From Antedon mediterranea (lineage: Eukaryota; Echinodermata; Crinoidea; Comatulida; Antedonidae), in contig NC_092672.1 of the NCBI RefSeq assembly GCF_964355755.1, positions 30,808,501-30,872,500 of the forward strand: DNA of 64,000 nt, in the 5' to 3' direction. The translations under genes were made by a program, and so were the position numbers. The notes under the pieces are model-generated. The model saw only the letters and a list, made by a program, of their open reading frames with translations, was not told the DNA's origin and ran no database searches. This document shows positions 29,712-40,730 of the stretch, in pieces. Position 1 is the stretch's first letter. Each line of letters starts with the position of its first letter.

Positions 29712-30830
29712 ACAAAAGCTCGCCTAGAAGACATTCGAAACGAAAAGTTAAAGGGGGCATTTAATAGATCTCATGCTAAGTGGATAGAAGAGGCTGAAAA
29801 GCCAACCAAATTTTTCTTAGGCCTCGAGAAAACTAACTTTACGAACAAATTAATAGACGAATTAATAGATGAAGAAAAAAAACCATATTGGACAATAAAC
29901 TTATAATAAAGGAAGTTGAGCATTTTTACAGTTCTTTATATGAAAAAAAAGATATAGAGCAAATAGATTTAAACGTATTAATAACAAACCAGAACTTCGA
30001 AAAAGTTTCAGAAGAAGAGTCTCAAAAGCTTCAGAGTGAATTGACCTTAGCTGAGCTTACAAATACACTCAATAAAATGAAAAACAACAAATCAACTGGA
30101 ACAGACGGCTTTACGTCTGAATTTTTCAGGATTTTTTGGGGGAAACTGGGTGCTCTACTTCTTCGTTCTTTGAAATATGGCTTTAAAACCTGTAATCTTT
30201 CAGTCACTCAAAAACAGGAAGCAACCACTCTAATCCCAAAGCCGAATAAATCAAGAAAAGAATTAAAAAATTGGCGTCCTATATCCTTATTAAATGTTGC
30301 TTACAAAATTGCTTCATCGGCCATAGCAGAGAGGCTAAAATCTGTCTTTCCAAATATCATTAATGAAAACCAAGCGGGATTTATAAAAGGTAGATATATT
30401 GGAGAAAATGTTCGTATTTTATATGATATCCTCTCACTCTATGACGAAAAAAACCTACCTGGTCTCGTATTACTGGGAGATTTCGAGAAAGCTTTTGATT
30501 CTCTGGCGTTCAAATTTATTGATAAGTGTTTGACCTTCTTTAATTTTGGACCAACTCTTAAGAAATGGTGTAGACTTTTTTACACGAATATCTCTTCATG
30601 CGTTCTAGTTAATAGACACCCCAGCAATTTTTTCAATATTGGAAGAGGTTGCAGACAGGGCGATCCGCTATCTCCATACCTATTTATTCTGGGAGTGGAA
30701 ATTCTAAACATAATGGTACGCCAAAATATTAATATTAAAGGAGTAAAATTGATACCTCTGAGATTAAAATGTTACGCAGATGGCACTGCTTTTCTTCTGG
30801 GCGGCTCACACAAATCACTTACTGAATGCA

Positions 30831-31162
30831 TTTTTTTGTATTTTTGTATTAATATTTGTCCTCAGTGAAGAAATTCGGATTAGGCCCTCCACGGACCCAC
30901 GGCAGCCAGCAGTGCAGCGCCTACCAGATTAGGCAATGAGAGTAAAGCATCTTGCCTAAGGATGCAATTAGTATGGTACAGATAACCTCGAACCCATGCC
31001 TATCACATGCTAGTCCGATATTACCATTACACCATCACTCTCCAGTATATACAGCACCCGCCACGATTTCTAGACGGTCTCCCATCCAGAACGCAACCGG
31101 GCCCAACGTTGCTTAACTTCGGTGATCTGACGAAAACCGGTGTTTCAACGCAGTATGGCCGT
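30831..31162 (-). mobile_element. SINE with 5S rRNA plus tRNA head, copy 2
   Basis: Same parts as copy 1: 5S-like segment 31046-31162, tRNA-like segment about 30975-31045, body, and TTTTTTTGTATTTTTG tail at the left. Shorter body than copy 1, missing the block with GGAGACGATCCCCTACTC. No clear target duplication could be seen at the borders. Confidence 0.85.
31046..31162 (-). pseudogene. 5S rRNA-derived segment of SINE copy 2
   Basis: Matches copy 1 with few differences (GGTTGCGTTCTGGATGGG closer to real 5S rRNA). Confidence 0.85.
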
Positions 31163-32082
31163 ATGAGTACACTTTCAAAATTTGAAAGGATGTCTGGTTT
31201 AAAAATTAACATTTCCAAATCCAAAGCAATATGGTTTGGATTAAAAAAGTTCTCGAGTGAACAAATTAATACTAATTCAAATCTTCACTGGTGTGATAAA
31301 GGCCGTTTTGATTGTTTGGGTGTTACATTTGACTTAGAAATAAGCAAAATGACTAAAATAAATGTTAAAGAGATAACGAGTAAAATTAGGTCTACTATCA
31401 ATGGGTCGGGTAAGGGAAATCTTACTGTGTTGGGAAGATTAACTGTGTTAAAATCTCTAATATTATCAAAACTTAATTATATTTTTACAATGTTGCCAAA
31501 CCCTACTACAGCTTATCTAAGTGAACTTAATAGGATGTTTTTTAATTTTTTCTGGAAGGGAAAGGATAAAATCAAAAGAAATAAGCTTATTAGAGAGTAT
31601 AAAGATGGCGGAATTAACATGATAGATATCTTCAGTTACATAAAGGCAGTTAAGATTAGTTGGATGCGAAGAATTCGTAACAACACTGGAATTCTCAATG
31701 TAGTTTTCAACAAAATATGCCATGGTAAAAAAACTGAATCAATCTTTAAATACGGCTCATGCATGATTCAGAGTCTGTCGAAAAATATGAACAATTTGTT
31801 CTGGAGAGATGTTCTCCATTCATGGTCCGAGTTTATTGCTATTCATAATTCAACAGCATCTGCAAGAACCAATATGGTTGAATGATTCGATTCTAATCAA
31901 TAACTTTCCAATTTTTTACACCAATTATTATGAGTGTGGCGTAAGGTTCATAAATGATTTAATCTCGGATAGATGAACCTTGCTTAGTTATGAAAACTTC
32001 AAAAAACACTATAAGGTGAAAAAAAAATAATTTCCTTAAATACTATGGATTAATTGATGCAATTATAACTAAATTCCCTTCT

Positions 32083-32706
32083 TTGGGTACAGAAATAAAT
32101 ACTAAATTACAAAACCCAATAAATTTAACCATACTTGAAACCATAACCAAACCCCAAACAGGATGTAAAGCTTTTTATAGTAAGTTTATTCAAAACAAAG
32201 ACTTTACCTGTAAAGCTAAACAAAAGTGGGGTAAAATCTTAAATGTTGAATTCTCGGAACATGAATGGAAAGAAATTAATGTTGCAACTTTTAATGTGAC
32301 CGACAACGTAAAACTACGATGGTTCCAATACAGACTTAACAACAGTATCCTCACAACTAAAGTTTACCTTAAGATTATTAAGTACATCGACGAAGATAAC
32401 TGCTCCTTTTGTAACATTAGAAGAGAAACAGTTTATCATTTATTCTGTAAATGTAATGTCAGTCGATGGATAAGCAATTTTTTTGTTCAATGGTGCTCTC
32501 GAAATCTTGATATTCACATAATATGTGTATCTGAAAGTGAACTGTTTTTTAGTAATACACCATCCAATAGGATTAATTTACTTTTGTCAATACTAAAGTT
32601 GTATATATATAAGAGTAAGATTTCGGGCCTCCTCTCACCCACCGGCCTCATAAGCTTTGTAAAATATTACTTTACAAGTACGAGTGCCTGGGATAATCTT
32701 CTGTAA
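32083..32706 (+). pseudogene. LINE C-terminal domain with zinc knuckle
   Basis: Follows the RT after frame breaks near 31885-32080. Reads TGCKAFYSKF, KLRWFQYRLNNSILTTKVYL, then CSFCNIRRETVYHLFCKC, a Cys-x2-Cys...His-x3-Cys cluster typical of the C-terminus of L1/Tx1-type RTs. Ends at TAA 32706 upstream of the A-rich tail. Confidence 0.85.
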
Positions 32707-32899
32707 CATATATTTGTATCGCTCTATATTCTGACTGTGCACAACTGTATTTATTTTATAAGAAGGTGTTTATATAGGAGAATTGATTTTGTATAATTTT
32801 TCTATTTTTACTCTTGTCTGCTTTTTTTGTATTTCAATGTATTAATGAAAGATTAAAAATAAAAAAAAAATAAAATAAAACAAAAAACTTTGTCTCATG

Positions 32900-33190
32900 C
32901 TTCCTCCCGACGTCTCTGGAGATCACGATAATTTGCCAGTTTGAAACCGCGGGCCTTTAGGTCTTTTTGCATAACTCCAAGAAGATTTGTTTTGTGACGA
33001 CATCCAAAAACTGCAAATGACAGAGCCTGGTATGCATGAGATGTTCCTTCTATTCTGAGGACGTGGCCAAACATTCAACACCGTTCTTTATGATGGTTGG
33101 CCACTTGATATTTGAAATATGTCAAGGTGGCGTCGATGTGCTATGTCAATATCATCTAGTGCGTAGCATCTAGTCAAACTTTAGGGTGTC
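32900..33190 (-). pseudogene. Fragment of another LINE, RT C-terminus
   Basis: Minus strand reads FGHVLRIEGTSHAYQALSF then GCRHKTNLLGVMQKDLKARG and LANYRDLQRRREE, a pattern found at the C-terminal end of many LINE proteins. No intact frame beyond about 100 codons. Confidence 0.65.
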
Positions 33191-33239
33191 TGGTACTTGC
33201 GGTGCAGTGGACAATTATTCTGTCGTTACCCATTTAGTA

Positions 33240-33830
33240 TTGTATGAATTCAACTTGTTAAATTGGTATTAATTGTGAGTGGTATCTCACTCATCTATGC
33301 TATCTCTATTTTTTAGGCCCTCCGTGAAGGGTCTGGCGGGCGGCGATATTTTTTTTCTTACAGTCGAGTGGATTAGACAAGGGATTCTACATGTCGATGT
33401 GTGGGGTTCGAATCACATGAGTTACTTCATTTTACTTTATAGTGAGATAAATATTATTTAGAAGGTTAGGTTTAGTTATATTTAGGAAGTAGTTCGATTA
33501 TCTTTCACATAATGGGTCCTCAACTTACGTACGAAAAAAAATCGCTGGCAGTGGAAAAATGCCTGTCGTTTGTGAATTTGGTATGAGGATGTAAATAAGC
33601 ATCACATGGTGGTGAAATTAGTTGGTGTCTCTCTCGTCTATCTGGTATCATTTTATAAGCACCTTCCGTGGTCCCCGGGTATATACGCAGTGGGGGTACC
33701 CAGCAGACTCCATATTTTCTTTGACTTCAGGTAACCCCCAATACACTTACAGTACATAGTCAGATATCGATACCTAGCTCATCTAACCAAATGTATATGG
33801 GCTGCTTGTCTATATCCCCAAATAGAAAGG
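33240..33830 (-). repeat. Unclassified dispersed repeat, copy 2
   Basis: Reverse-complement relative of 25825-26470 (GAGTGGTATCTCACTCATC, CTGGGTACCCCCAC and flanks). Confidence 0.6.
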
Positions 33831-33940
33831 AGAGCTTTAAGCATTGTGCTTGCACTTAAGAAATTCTATCCAATCATATACGGTAACAAGTTTACACTTA
33901 TCACAGACAATAAACATCTAGTTGTCATTTTTGGTTCTAA
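33827..33940 (+). pseudogene. Ty3/gypsy RNase H fragment
   Basis: About 37 codons reading ERRALSIVLALKKFYPIIYG and KFTLITDNKHLVVIFG, the E-x-x-AL...TDN-K core of the gypsy RNase H domain. Isolated; the remaining pol is absent. Confidence 0.75.
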
Positions 33941-33949
33941 AATGATTTA

Positions 33950-34507
33950 CCTGTCTTAGCAGCAGAAAGAATGAAACGCTTGTCATTGTCTGTTGTTTTT
34001 TTTTTTTTGTTTCTTTGCAATCCCTCCTAAGCTTCCTAGTAGACTTATGGTCATTTAGGGATTTTAAATATGAAGAGCATTGGTCGATCGTATATTTGGT
34101 TCCCAAATATTGATTCCGAAATTGAACGTTTTGCAAAGGCATGCGATTCTTGTCAATGAAAAAGACTAATTGAAGAGTGTTATCTAGGATATGGTTAGAT
34201 AAATATTTAAGATGTTACCTTATTTATATTTCGTAGATTATTAATTTTTCTGTTTACGAATAAAAACAAACTTCTGTAACTGTATTGCTCGCGTGAATAT
34301 TGACTTTTGACCGATGATAATAAAAAGCTATCATGGCTATCGAGTAGAAACAACTTGTGATGGTTTAATCTTTTCTTGAACTCTAAACTAGCTAGAAACA
34401 CGTCACGTTTAAACCAACCCAAGGACATAATACTTTCTTTGCGATGAACTTGGAAATGTGATAAAAAACGGAAGTATTGTTGTCCACAATTGGACAACGA
34501 AATGTCA
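33950..34507 (-). pseudogene. Unrecognised host-type coding remnant
   Basis: An acceptor TTTTCTAG at 34508 is followed by 96 open codons (CGQQYFRFLSHFQVHRKE..., YSYRSLFLFVNRKINNLR). After a frameshift and stops near 34200 a second open stretch reads NTLQLVFFIDKNRMPLQN...TIDQCSSYLKSLNDHKST and ends at a donor CAG/GTAAAT near 33947. Composition is coding-like but I recognise no family. It lies downstream of the phase-1 exon series at 34862-37005, and could be its decayed last exon. Confidence 0.35.
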
Positions 34508-34861
34508 CTAGAAAATGTATACCATTTGTGTCTCTCTTTGTTGGTTCAACAAACATTATATAATAATTTCTAGTTTATTATATTCAGAACCAGATATATT
34601 TATTTAATAGAATATTACTGGTACATTTCTAATTTATTTTTAGCATAGTTACCTCGCTGCTTTAGAGTCTTTTGTAGCTATTAAAAAAAGATCATAAAAA
34701 TTAAACACTTACTGCATGTTACTATGTTGTATTTATAAATGTTTCCCATATTCCTTTTAAAATGACTAATATAATTTGTTTAGTAGTAGCCTAGTATGCG
34801 AGTGGTTTTTTTTTACATTTTAAATTTAAAAATTCGAAAGATATACATTTTCCTGAGTTAC

Positions 34862-37005
34862 CTTCACTGGAATCTGAATCTGTTGAAGTCAGTCTTCTCT
34901 TATTTCCTGAAATAAAATCACTTGAGTTTTTACAGCGTGCCTCATCGCCTTTTTCAATAGATGTTACTTACATAAATTATACTATTATTATATTTATTTA
35001 TAAATTACAATTTTTTCTATAGCTATACACTAATACTAATTATCATATATACAAGATCGTATAACAAAAATTAATAATTATAAAGAAATAATAACCATTA
35101 AAAACAAATTTTCAAAATGTTTGTATAATTATGAATTACAAACTTGGAATGTGGAGCTATGAGACACAGAGGAAAAAAACAAATAAAGAACGACTGTATT
35201 AAATAATTATGGCGATTAACAGTAAAATTGTACACCATGCAAGTCCAGTAAAATACACGGGCTCTATTTTCGTAATCTGATAATTTTTGTTAATTTTGTG
35301 CTGCATCAATGACGGTAAAGAAAGACATGATTTGAGGTATTTAGATTTTTTTTTAATAGGCCTAAGTTCATAAAGAAATTGCAACCGTTTAGGTTATATT
35401 GGTGTTCAGTACATATAATTACATATTGTAATTCTGTAAGATAGAACTAGTATAAGATGACATATAGCCAATAATTCCACTGTTAATGATCATCATTTGC
35501 TTTTTAGGAAATATTAATTTACATTCTCTCACAATTTACAAAAAGTTGTACACACCTTGTGCTGGAACCTGTCTTGCTGCCTGATATGAGGTATGTGCTG
35601 TTGTCTCATCTGGTGATTGTGCTCTTATATGAGTTTCATAGGGTGTTCCTTCTATATAAAACAAAATATGCGCATAGCAAAATGGTGTAAAATATTTTGA
35701 AACCTAATAGCCATTTGTACTTATTTATTTTGATGTTATTTTACTTGAAGTAAAGTAGCATATATTTAAACTATTACAGTATCACTAAAACACGATAATT
35801 TAACCACCAGAAGAAGATACGGTAATTGTTATCAAAGAAACACCTTCAAGCAAGTAATGTAATGCAAAGTAAGTTCGTGATACTCTCTCTTTTCTAAATC
35901 AATTACAAGGTAGGCTTACTTAGTAGTACGTTTAGCAATTTCGTTTAGGTTTTGGCAAATTGTTCGATTTTTTGCTGTGAATCCAATGCTCCATGTTTCT
36001 CCATGTAATATACAACATCCCATATTATTCTTAAAGTCGAATCTGGTCAGTTGGTAAAAAGCAGTAACCTGTGAAGTCACTTTCTTCAACATTTTTGAGT
36101 GCTTTAAACAGTGCTTTGCGATATTCTGTTAATCTTGTACCTGTTGTATCACTAATTTGGATAGTGTTCATGTATGTTTTTATACGATTTATGCGAACGC
36201 CAGGCAAGATGTTACTTTAGCAATATCAAACAACAATCAAACATCAGTTTTGGAAATCTTTTTTGAAATTTCTATGGTACCAACTAAAAGCATCTCTCGA
36301 ACCCTGAAATTCCCTTTTGAATGATTTTAGGTATTTAGCAAGCTATTTAAAATAGGTTCATAAATAAATTAAAACATTTTAGATTAAATTCGATCTTCAA
36401 ACTAATTAAAGAGTGTAACTCTGTATGATAGCGCGACTATGAGGTTATAGCCAACAACCACCTAGGCCTATAATGATCATCATTTGCCTTTTTAGAAAAT
36501 AACAATATATTTTTCCAAACGGTGTTAGGCCTATTACAATAAATCAAAAAAACAGTTCTGAATAGCTAAACTCTTCTCCCCAACATATTGAACTACTTGA
36601 AGCATAAACACGTCAATTTTTACACACCTGGTCCTGGATTCTGTGTTGGTGTATCGGCTGGAGTCCTTGCTTCAAATGGTGTTGCTAAAAAGCAAAATAT
36701 ACATAAACAAATTTACAAAAATAATAAAGACAATCTTGCATATTAAATGCTACCAACAATTTGTTTTCCAAATAATTTTCCATGCAGTAATATTACTAAT
36801 TAGCCTACATAATAAAACTAATAATTAATTATAAGAATGTCACCATCAGACGAAATAAATTCAAACAAATGTAATTAAATTAACCAATAATTTTATACAG
36901 AGTAAAATTTTGAAGTTAGCCACGAGCCTTATATCAAAAATTACCTAACATTTCGAGCGACGCGAGTTCTGACTGCTGTGTTTTATATGCTGTCTCAATG
37001 TCCAT
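34862..37005 (-). CDS. Host gene, four phase-1 exons, Thr/Pro-rich linker protein (3' end not found)
   Basis: Exons (minus): 37005-36945 with ATG (MDIETAYKTQQSELASLEML), 36684-36628 (TPFEARTPADTPTQNPGP), 35651-35556 (GTPYETHIRAQSPDE..., SYQAARQVPAQ), 34906-34862 (NKRRLTSTDSDSSE). Each acceptor ends in TAG or CAG after T-rich sequence; donors are GTAATT, GTGTGT, GTGTGT and GTAACT. Every exon leaves one base over, and every following exon supplies two, so the frame stays open through all joins. The short hydrophilic exons resemble the linker exon of the DED-membrane gene at 56761-56910. A decayed DED exon (35943-36290) sits in the second intron, so this gene may once have carried or neighboured a DED. 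The terminal exon is unknown. Function cannot be stated. Confidence 0.6.
35943..36290 (-). pseudogene. Decayed DED-domain exon
   Basis: In three frames: ISKKISKTDV, stop, LLFDIAKVT; then INRIKTYMNTIQISDTTGTR and YRKALFKALKNVEESDF; then IWDVVYYMEKHGALDSQQKI and EQFAK. The blocks line up in order with the exon at 57009-57519 (ISTTDVRLLMDIAEVT, TNTIESSDTTNAR, RRTLFKALKDVGEKD, IWDVVNHIEEAELLDSQEKV). At least one stop and two or three frameshifts. A clear paralog relic. Confidence 0.85.
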
Positions 37006-37105
37006 TTCCAAATGGTTTATTTTAAATTATATTGTTGTTTAATTGATTTCTGTATATTAAGAACATGTGTTAAACAAAAACCATAACAATAGCAATTGTA
37101 GTTGA

Positions 37106-38542
37106 CTAGATGGTACGCTCGCTTCGCTCGCGTACCGTCTAGGTCGTGCCCACAAATGGTTCTGGAATACATAATAATTTCAGCGTTAAAAAACTGGTGA
37201 TTTCAAATGTACGTACAATAATACATGTCGTTTACAGGAACGAATAAATAGACACTGATTTATGTACTTAACTAAAATCAGCACCCTGAGAATTACTTCC
37301 GAAAGAGAAACTTGTCACAAAATGAGACCAATTGTTTTTAAGTCAAATTTAAACAAACTTAATTTGTGTTTTGTATGTAACATTAGGGTGAGGGATGGGG
37401 AAGTGGATGGGTGCAAAGAGGAACAATTTTTAAATATTTTAAATATATTCTTTATCCATTTAGTTACGAAATATTAATTGTTTTCATGTTTTACAAATAA
37501 TATACCACTAGACACAGTAAAACATTGCTATGTAATACTTTTTTGAAACTATCACCGTCCTAGTCGATTGAAATAGTACAGTACCTGTAACGATACATCA
37601 CTACGACGTGTATGTTTATATAATGTAAAACAATTTGTGAAAACCACCTCTATTCGGGGAAAATCATAAATTCGATTTAATCGTCAATAAATATTAAATT
37701 ATCTAACTCAACTTAATTAGTAGGCCTAATGGTTTTCAATTGTTTCTTAGAGCCAATTCATACTTAAGTTGGTTCCTACCCTACCCACCAAAGTTGTTCT
37801 GCGTTTAGGGGATGTTATGCACCGTAGGCCTCTACTGGCTTTACAACGCTACTCATGCCAGTGAGGGAAGGGTGATGATCGTGGGTGGTTTAAATGCAAT
37901 AATAAAGATTTGTACATAATATGCGGCGACTGAAAACGCTAGCTCATTATCTGTTTTAAAAAAATTATATCCAACCTCTGCAGCACAGATTAAAAAAAAA
38001 AATGGATCGAATTTCTGTTATGAGTATACAGTACTTGCCTTTACGACGCCTGAGGGAATAGACACTTGTGGAACAGAGATTGGAATGTTCCATTCATCGC
38101 AAATCAATACATTTGTATAAACGTATATTAAATCTATGAAAATAGTATTTTTTAAAGAAAATCGGCCTGTCTTCAACATTATGATGCTGTACTCGAGCTG
38201 TTCAACCGGTTTTCAGCCATTAAAAACAATTATCGTAGGAGGAGATAGGAAAATGCGAAGCATCCTCGTATTATCGTCTGCGGGTATTTTTCAAGACGGA
38301 CATCCATTAGACAGTGTATACCACGATCGAAAAACACCCCTATTTGGGGCAAATCGTTGAACCTAAACTCGTTTTAATCGTCAATAACTAATTATCGAAC
38401 TCAATTTAATTAGTAAACAGGGTTACATCAGGTGGTTAAAATCAGTACCGAGAGTACGAACCAACTTTATATACCATCGAGTAAACATTCTAGAAATAAC
38501 GCGCGATTTACCGAATTTTGCCCTTACGTAAATTTATATAGA
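37106..38542 (-). mobile_element. Helitron 1, non-autonomous (tandem pair A)
   Basis: Minus strand starts TCTATATAAATTTACGTAAG (5' TC at 38542) and ends in a hairpin of about 11 bp (GGTACGCGAGC with GCTCGCTTCGCGTACC-type partner) followed by ATCTAG, with T next in the flank. TC start, hairpin and CTAG end between A and T are the Helitron signature. 1437 bp, no Rep/helicase. Confidence 0.85.
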
Positions 38543-39974
38543 CTAGATGGTACGCTCGCTTCGCTCGCGTACCATCTAGGTCGTGCCCACAGATGGTTCT
38601 CGAATACATAATAATTTCAGCGTTAAAAAACTGGCGATTTCAAGTGTACGTACCGCAGGACAATAATACATGTCGTTTACAGGAACGAATAAATAGACAC
38701 TGTGATTTATGTACTCAACTAAAATTAGCACCCTGGGAATTACTTCCGAAAGAGAAACTTGTCACAAAATGAGACCAATTGTTTAAGTCAAATTTAAACA
38801 AACTTAATTTGTGTTTTGTATGTAACAGGGGATGGGGAAGAGGATGGGTGCAAAGAGGAACACTTTTTAAATATATTCTTTATCCATTTAGTAACGAAAT
38901 ATTAATTGTTTTCATGTTTTACAAATAATATACCACTACACACAGTAAAACATTGCAATTTAATACTTTGTTGAAACTATCACCGTCGATTGAAATAGTA
39001 CAGTACATGTAACGATACATCACTACGACGTGTATATGTTTATATAATGTAAAACGATTTGTCTAACCACCTCTATTCGGGGAAAATCATAAATTCGATT
39101 TAATCGTCAATAAATATTAAATTATCTAACTCAACTTAATTAGTAGGCCTAATGGTTTTCAATTGTTTCTTAGAGCCAATTCATACTTAAGTTGGTTCCT
39201 ACCCTACCCACCAAAGTTGTTCTGCGTTTAGGGCATGTGATGTACCGTAGGCCTATCCTATACTGGTTTTACAACGCTACTCATGTCAGTGAGGGAAGGG
39301 TGATGATGTGGGTGGTTTAACTGCAATAACAAAGAATGTGTACATAATATACGGCGAGTGCAAACGCTAGCTCATTATCCGTTTAAAAAAAATTTATATC
39401 CAACCTCTGCAGCACAGATTGAAAAAAAAAATGGATCGAATTTCTGTTATGAGTATACAGTACTTGCCTTTACGACGCCTGAGGGAATAGACGCTTGTGG
39501 AACAGAGATTTGAATGTTCCATTCATCGCAAATCAATACATTTGTATAAACGTATATTAAATCTATCAAAATAGTATTTTTTAAAGAAAATCGGCCTGTC
39601 TTCAACATTATGATGCTGTACTCGAGCTGTTCAACCGGTTTTCAGCCATTAAAAACAATTATCGTAGGAGGAGATAGGAAAATGCGAAGCATCCTCGCAT
39701 TATCGTCTGCGGGTATTTATCAAGACGGACATCCATTAGACAGTTTATACCACGATCGAAAAACACCCCTATTTGGGGGCAAATCGTTGAACCTAAATTC
39801 GTTTTAATCGTCAATAACTAATTATCGAACTCAATTTGATTAGTAAACAGGGTTACATCAGGTGGTTAAAATCAGTACCGAAAGTACGAACCAACTTTAT
39901 ATACCATCGAGTAAACATTCTAGAAATAACGCGCGATTTACCGAATTGTGCCCTTACGTAAATTTATATATAGA
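38543..39974 (-). mobile_element. Helitron 2, non-autonomous (tandem pair A)
   Basis: 1432 bp, nearly identical to Helitron 1. Its 3' CTAG at 38543 abuts the 5' TC of Helitron 1 with no base between. Its own 5' TC at 39974 is preceded by A in the flank. Small open frames inside both copies (38136-38360 and 39610-39807) are parallel shadows, not genes. Confidence 0.85.
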
Positions 39975-40499
39975 TTATGGATTAATTAATCAAATTCTAA
40001 GATAAACAAACGTCTAGGCGAAGTGACAAAGCAAATTGTTCGGCGAAATCAAGAAAGTGAAAACTAACTAATGTGTTAATATAGTTAACATTTATTTGCA
40101 ATTTTTAAATGAACTTCCGAAAACGTTTATAGGTATTTTCTAGGATTCTCAAATATAAGATTGATTGAATCGAATCAAAACTGCGATCCCTGACCTGGCT
40201 ATGTATAGTTTCGTTACGTCACTAACACTATATTTAAGATGTACTACTATAAATGAATGATGCTATGATGAACTACTACTACTAGGCCTAGTAGTACTAC
40301 AGTTTCTACATATCCAGTCTGGTTCTTGTTGTTACTACAAGGCAATCGGGATGAAACCACTTAATGTCGCACGACGATTTAGTGCACATATCACTGTATT
40401 TAAATCGTCTTTTCCAACATTATCTTCGATGTGCATTTTTAACTTGTACAAACAGTGTTACTGCTTTGGATAGTTAGTCATGTACTTGACTATACCATG
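39975..40499. other. Non-coding stretch
   Basis: Possibly decayed coding sequence toward its right end, where weak similarity to the C-terminal part of the DED exon can be guessed; nothing firm. Confidence 0.4.
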
Positions 40500-40570
40500 G
40501 TCGCTGCAGCGATGTCCAACAACAGCCTAACATCATTTTCAGAAATAAATACATCCAGTGGTATGAAGCG
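40500..40570 (-). pseudogene. DED-domain fragment
   Basis: Reads DVFISENDVRLLLDIAAATM, matching EFISTTDVRLLMDIAEVTM of the 57 kb gene. Stops follow. The 150 bases downstream have stops in every frame. Confidence 0.7.
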
Positions 40571-40730
40571 TATTAAATAGATTTAAATCGGTTTTTTTTC
40601 TTTTCATCCTCTAGAATTATAATTTTTTAAATCCAGAGAGAAACATTAAATTTTTAAATCTCTATCACCAGGAGTGTATAGAGTCTATAAGCATAGAGTA
40701 ACAAAACAAGGCCATATTATAGATGGCTGC

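Larger units (their letters stand above)
29888..31885 (+). pseudogene. LINE reverse transcriptase, split by a SINE and with a mutated active site
   Basis: Two open segments, 29888-30830 and 31163-31885, are parts of one RT. The first shows NNKSTGTDGFTSEFF, NWRPISLLNVAYKI, NQAGFIKGRYIGENV, motif A GDFEKAFDS, GCRQGDPLSPYLF and the catalytic box, which reads YADG at 30773-30784 where RTs have YADD. The second resumes in register as STLSKFERMSGLKINISKSK and continues to LTVLKSLILSKLNYIF. Removing the 332-bp insertion would rejoin a run of SLTEC and STLSKF. The Asp-to-Gly change alone should abolish activity. Confidence 0.9.
28758..32885 (+). mobile_element. Tx1/L1-like LINE, 5'-truncated, with target duplication
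   Basis: Flanked by the 14-bp direct repeat AACTTTGTCTCATG (28744-28757 and 32886-32899) and ending in an A-rich tail. Contains the end of an APE endonuclease, a reverse transcriptase and a C-terminal zinc knuckle. A SINE (30831-31162) is inserted into the RT. Starts inside the endonuclease, so it is 5'-truncated. Confidence 0.9.

Noticed and set aside
37126-37145. Palindromes such as CGCTCGCTTCGCTCGCG as operators
   Set aside because: They are the 3' hairpins of Helitrons, recurring at each element end.
38136-39807. Two similar plus-strand frames (38136-38360, 39610-39807)
   Set aside because: Antisense shadows in tandem Helitron copies; similarity reflects duplication of non-coding DNA.
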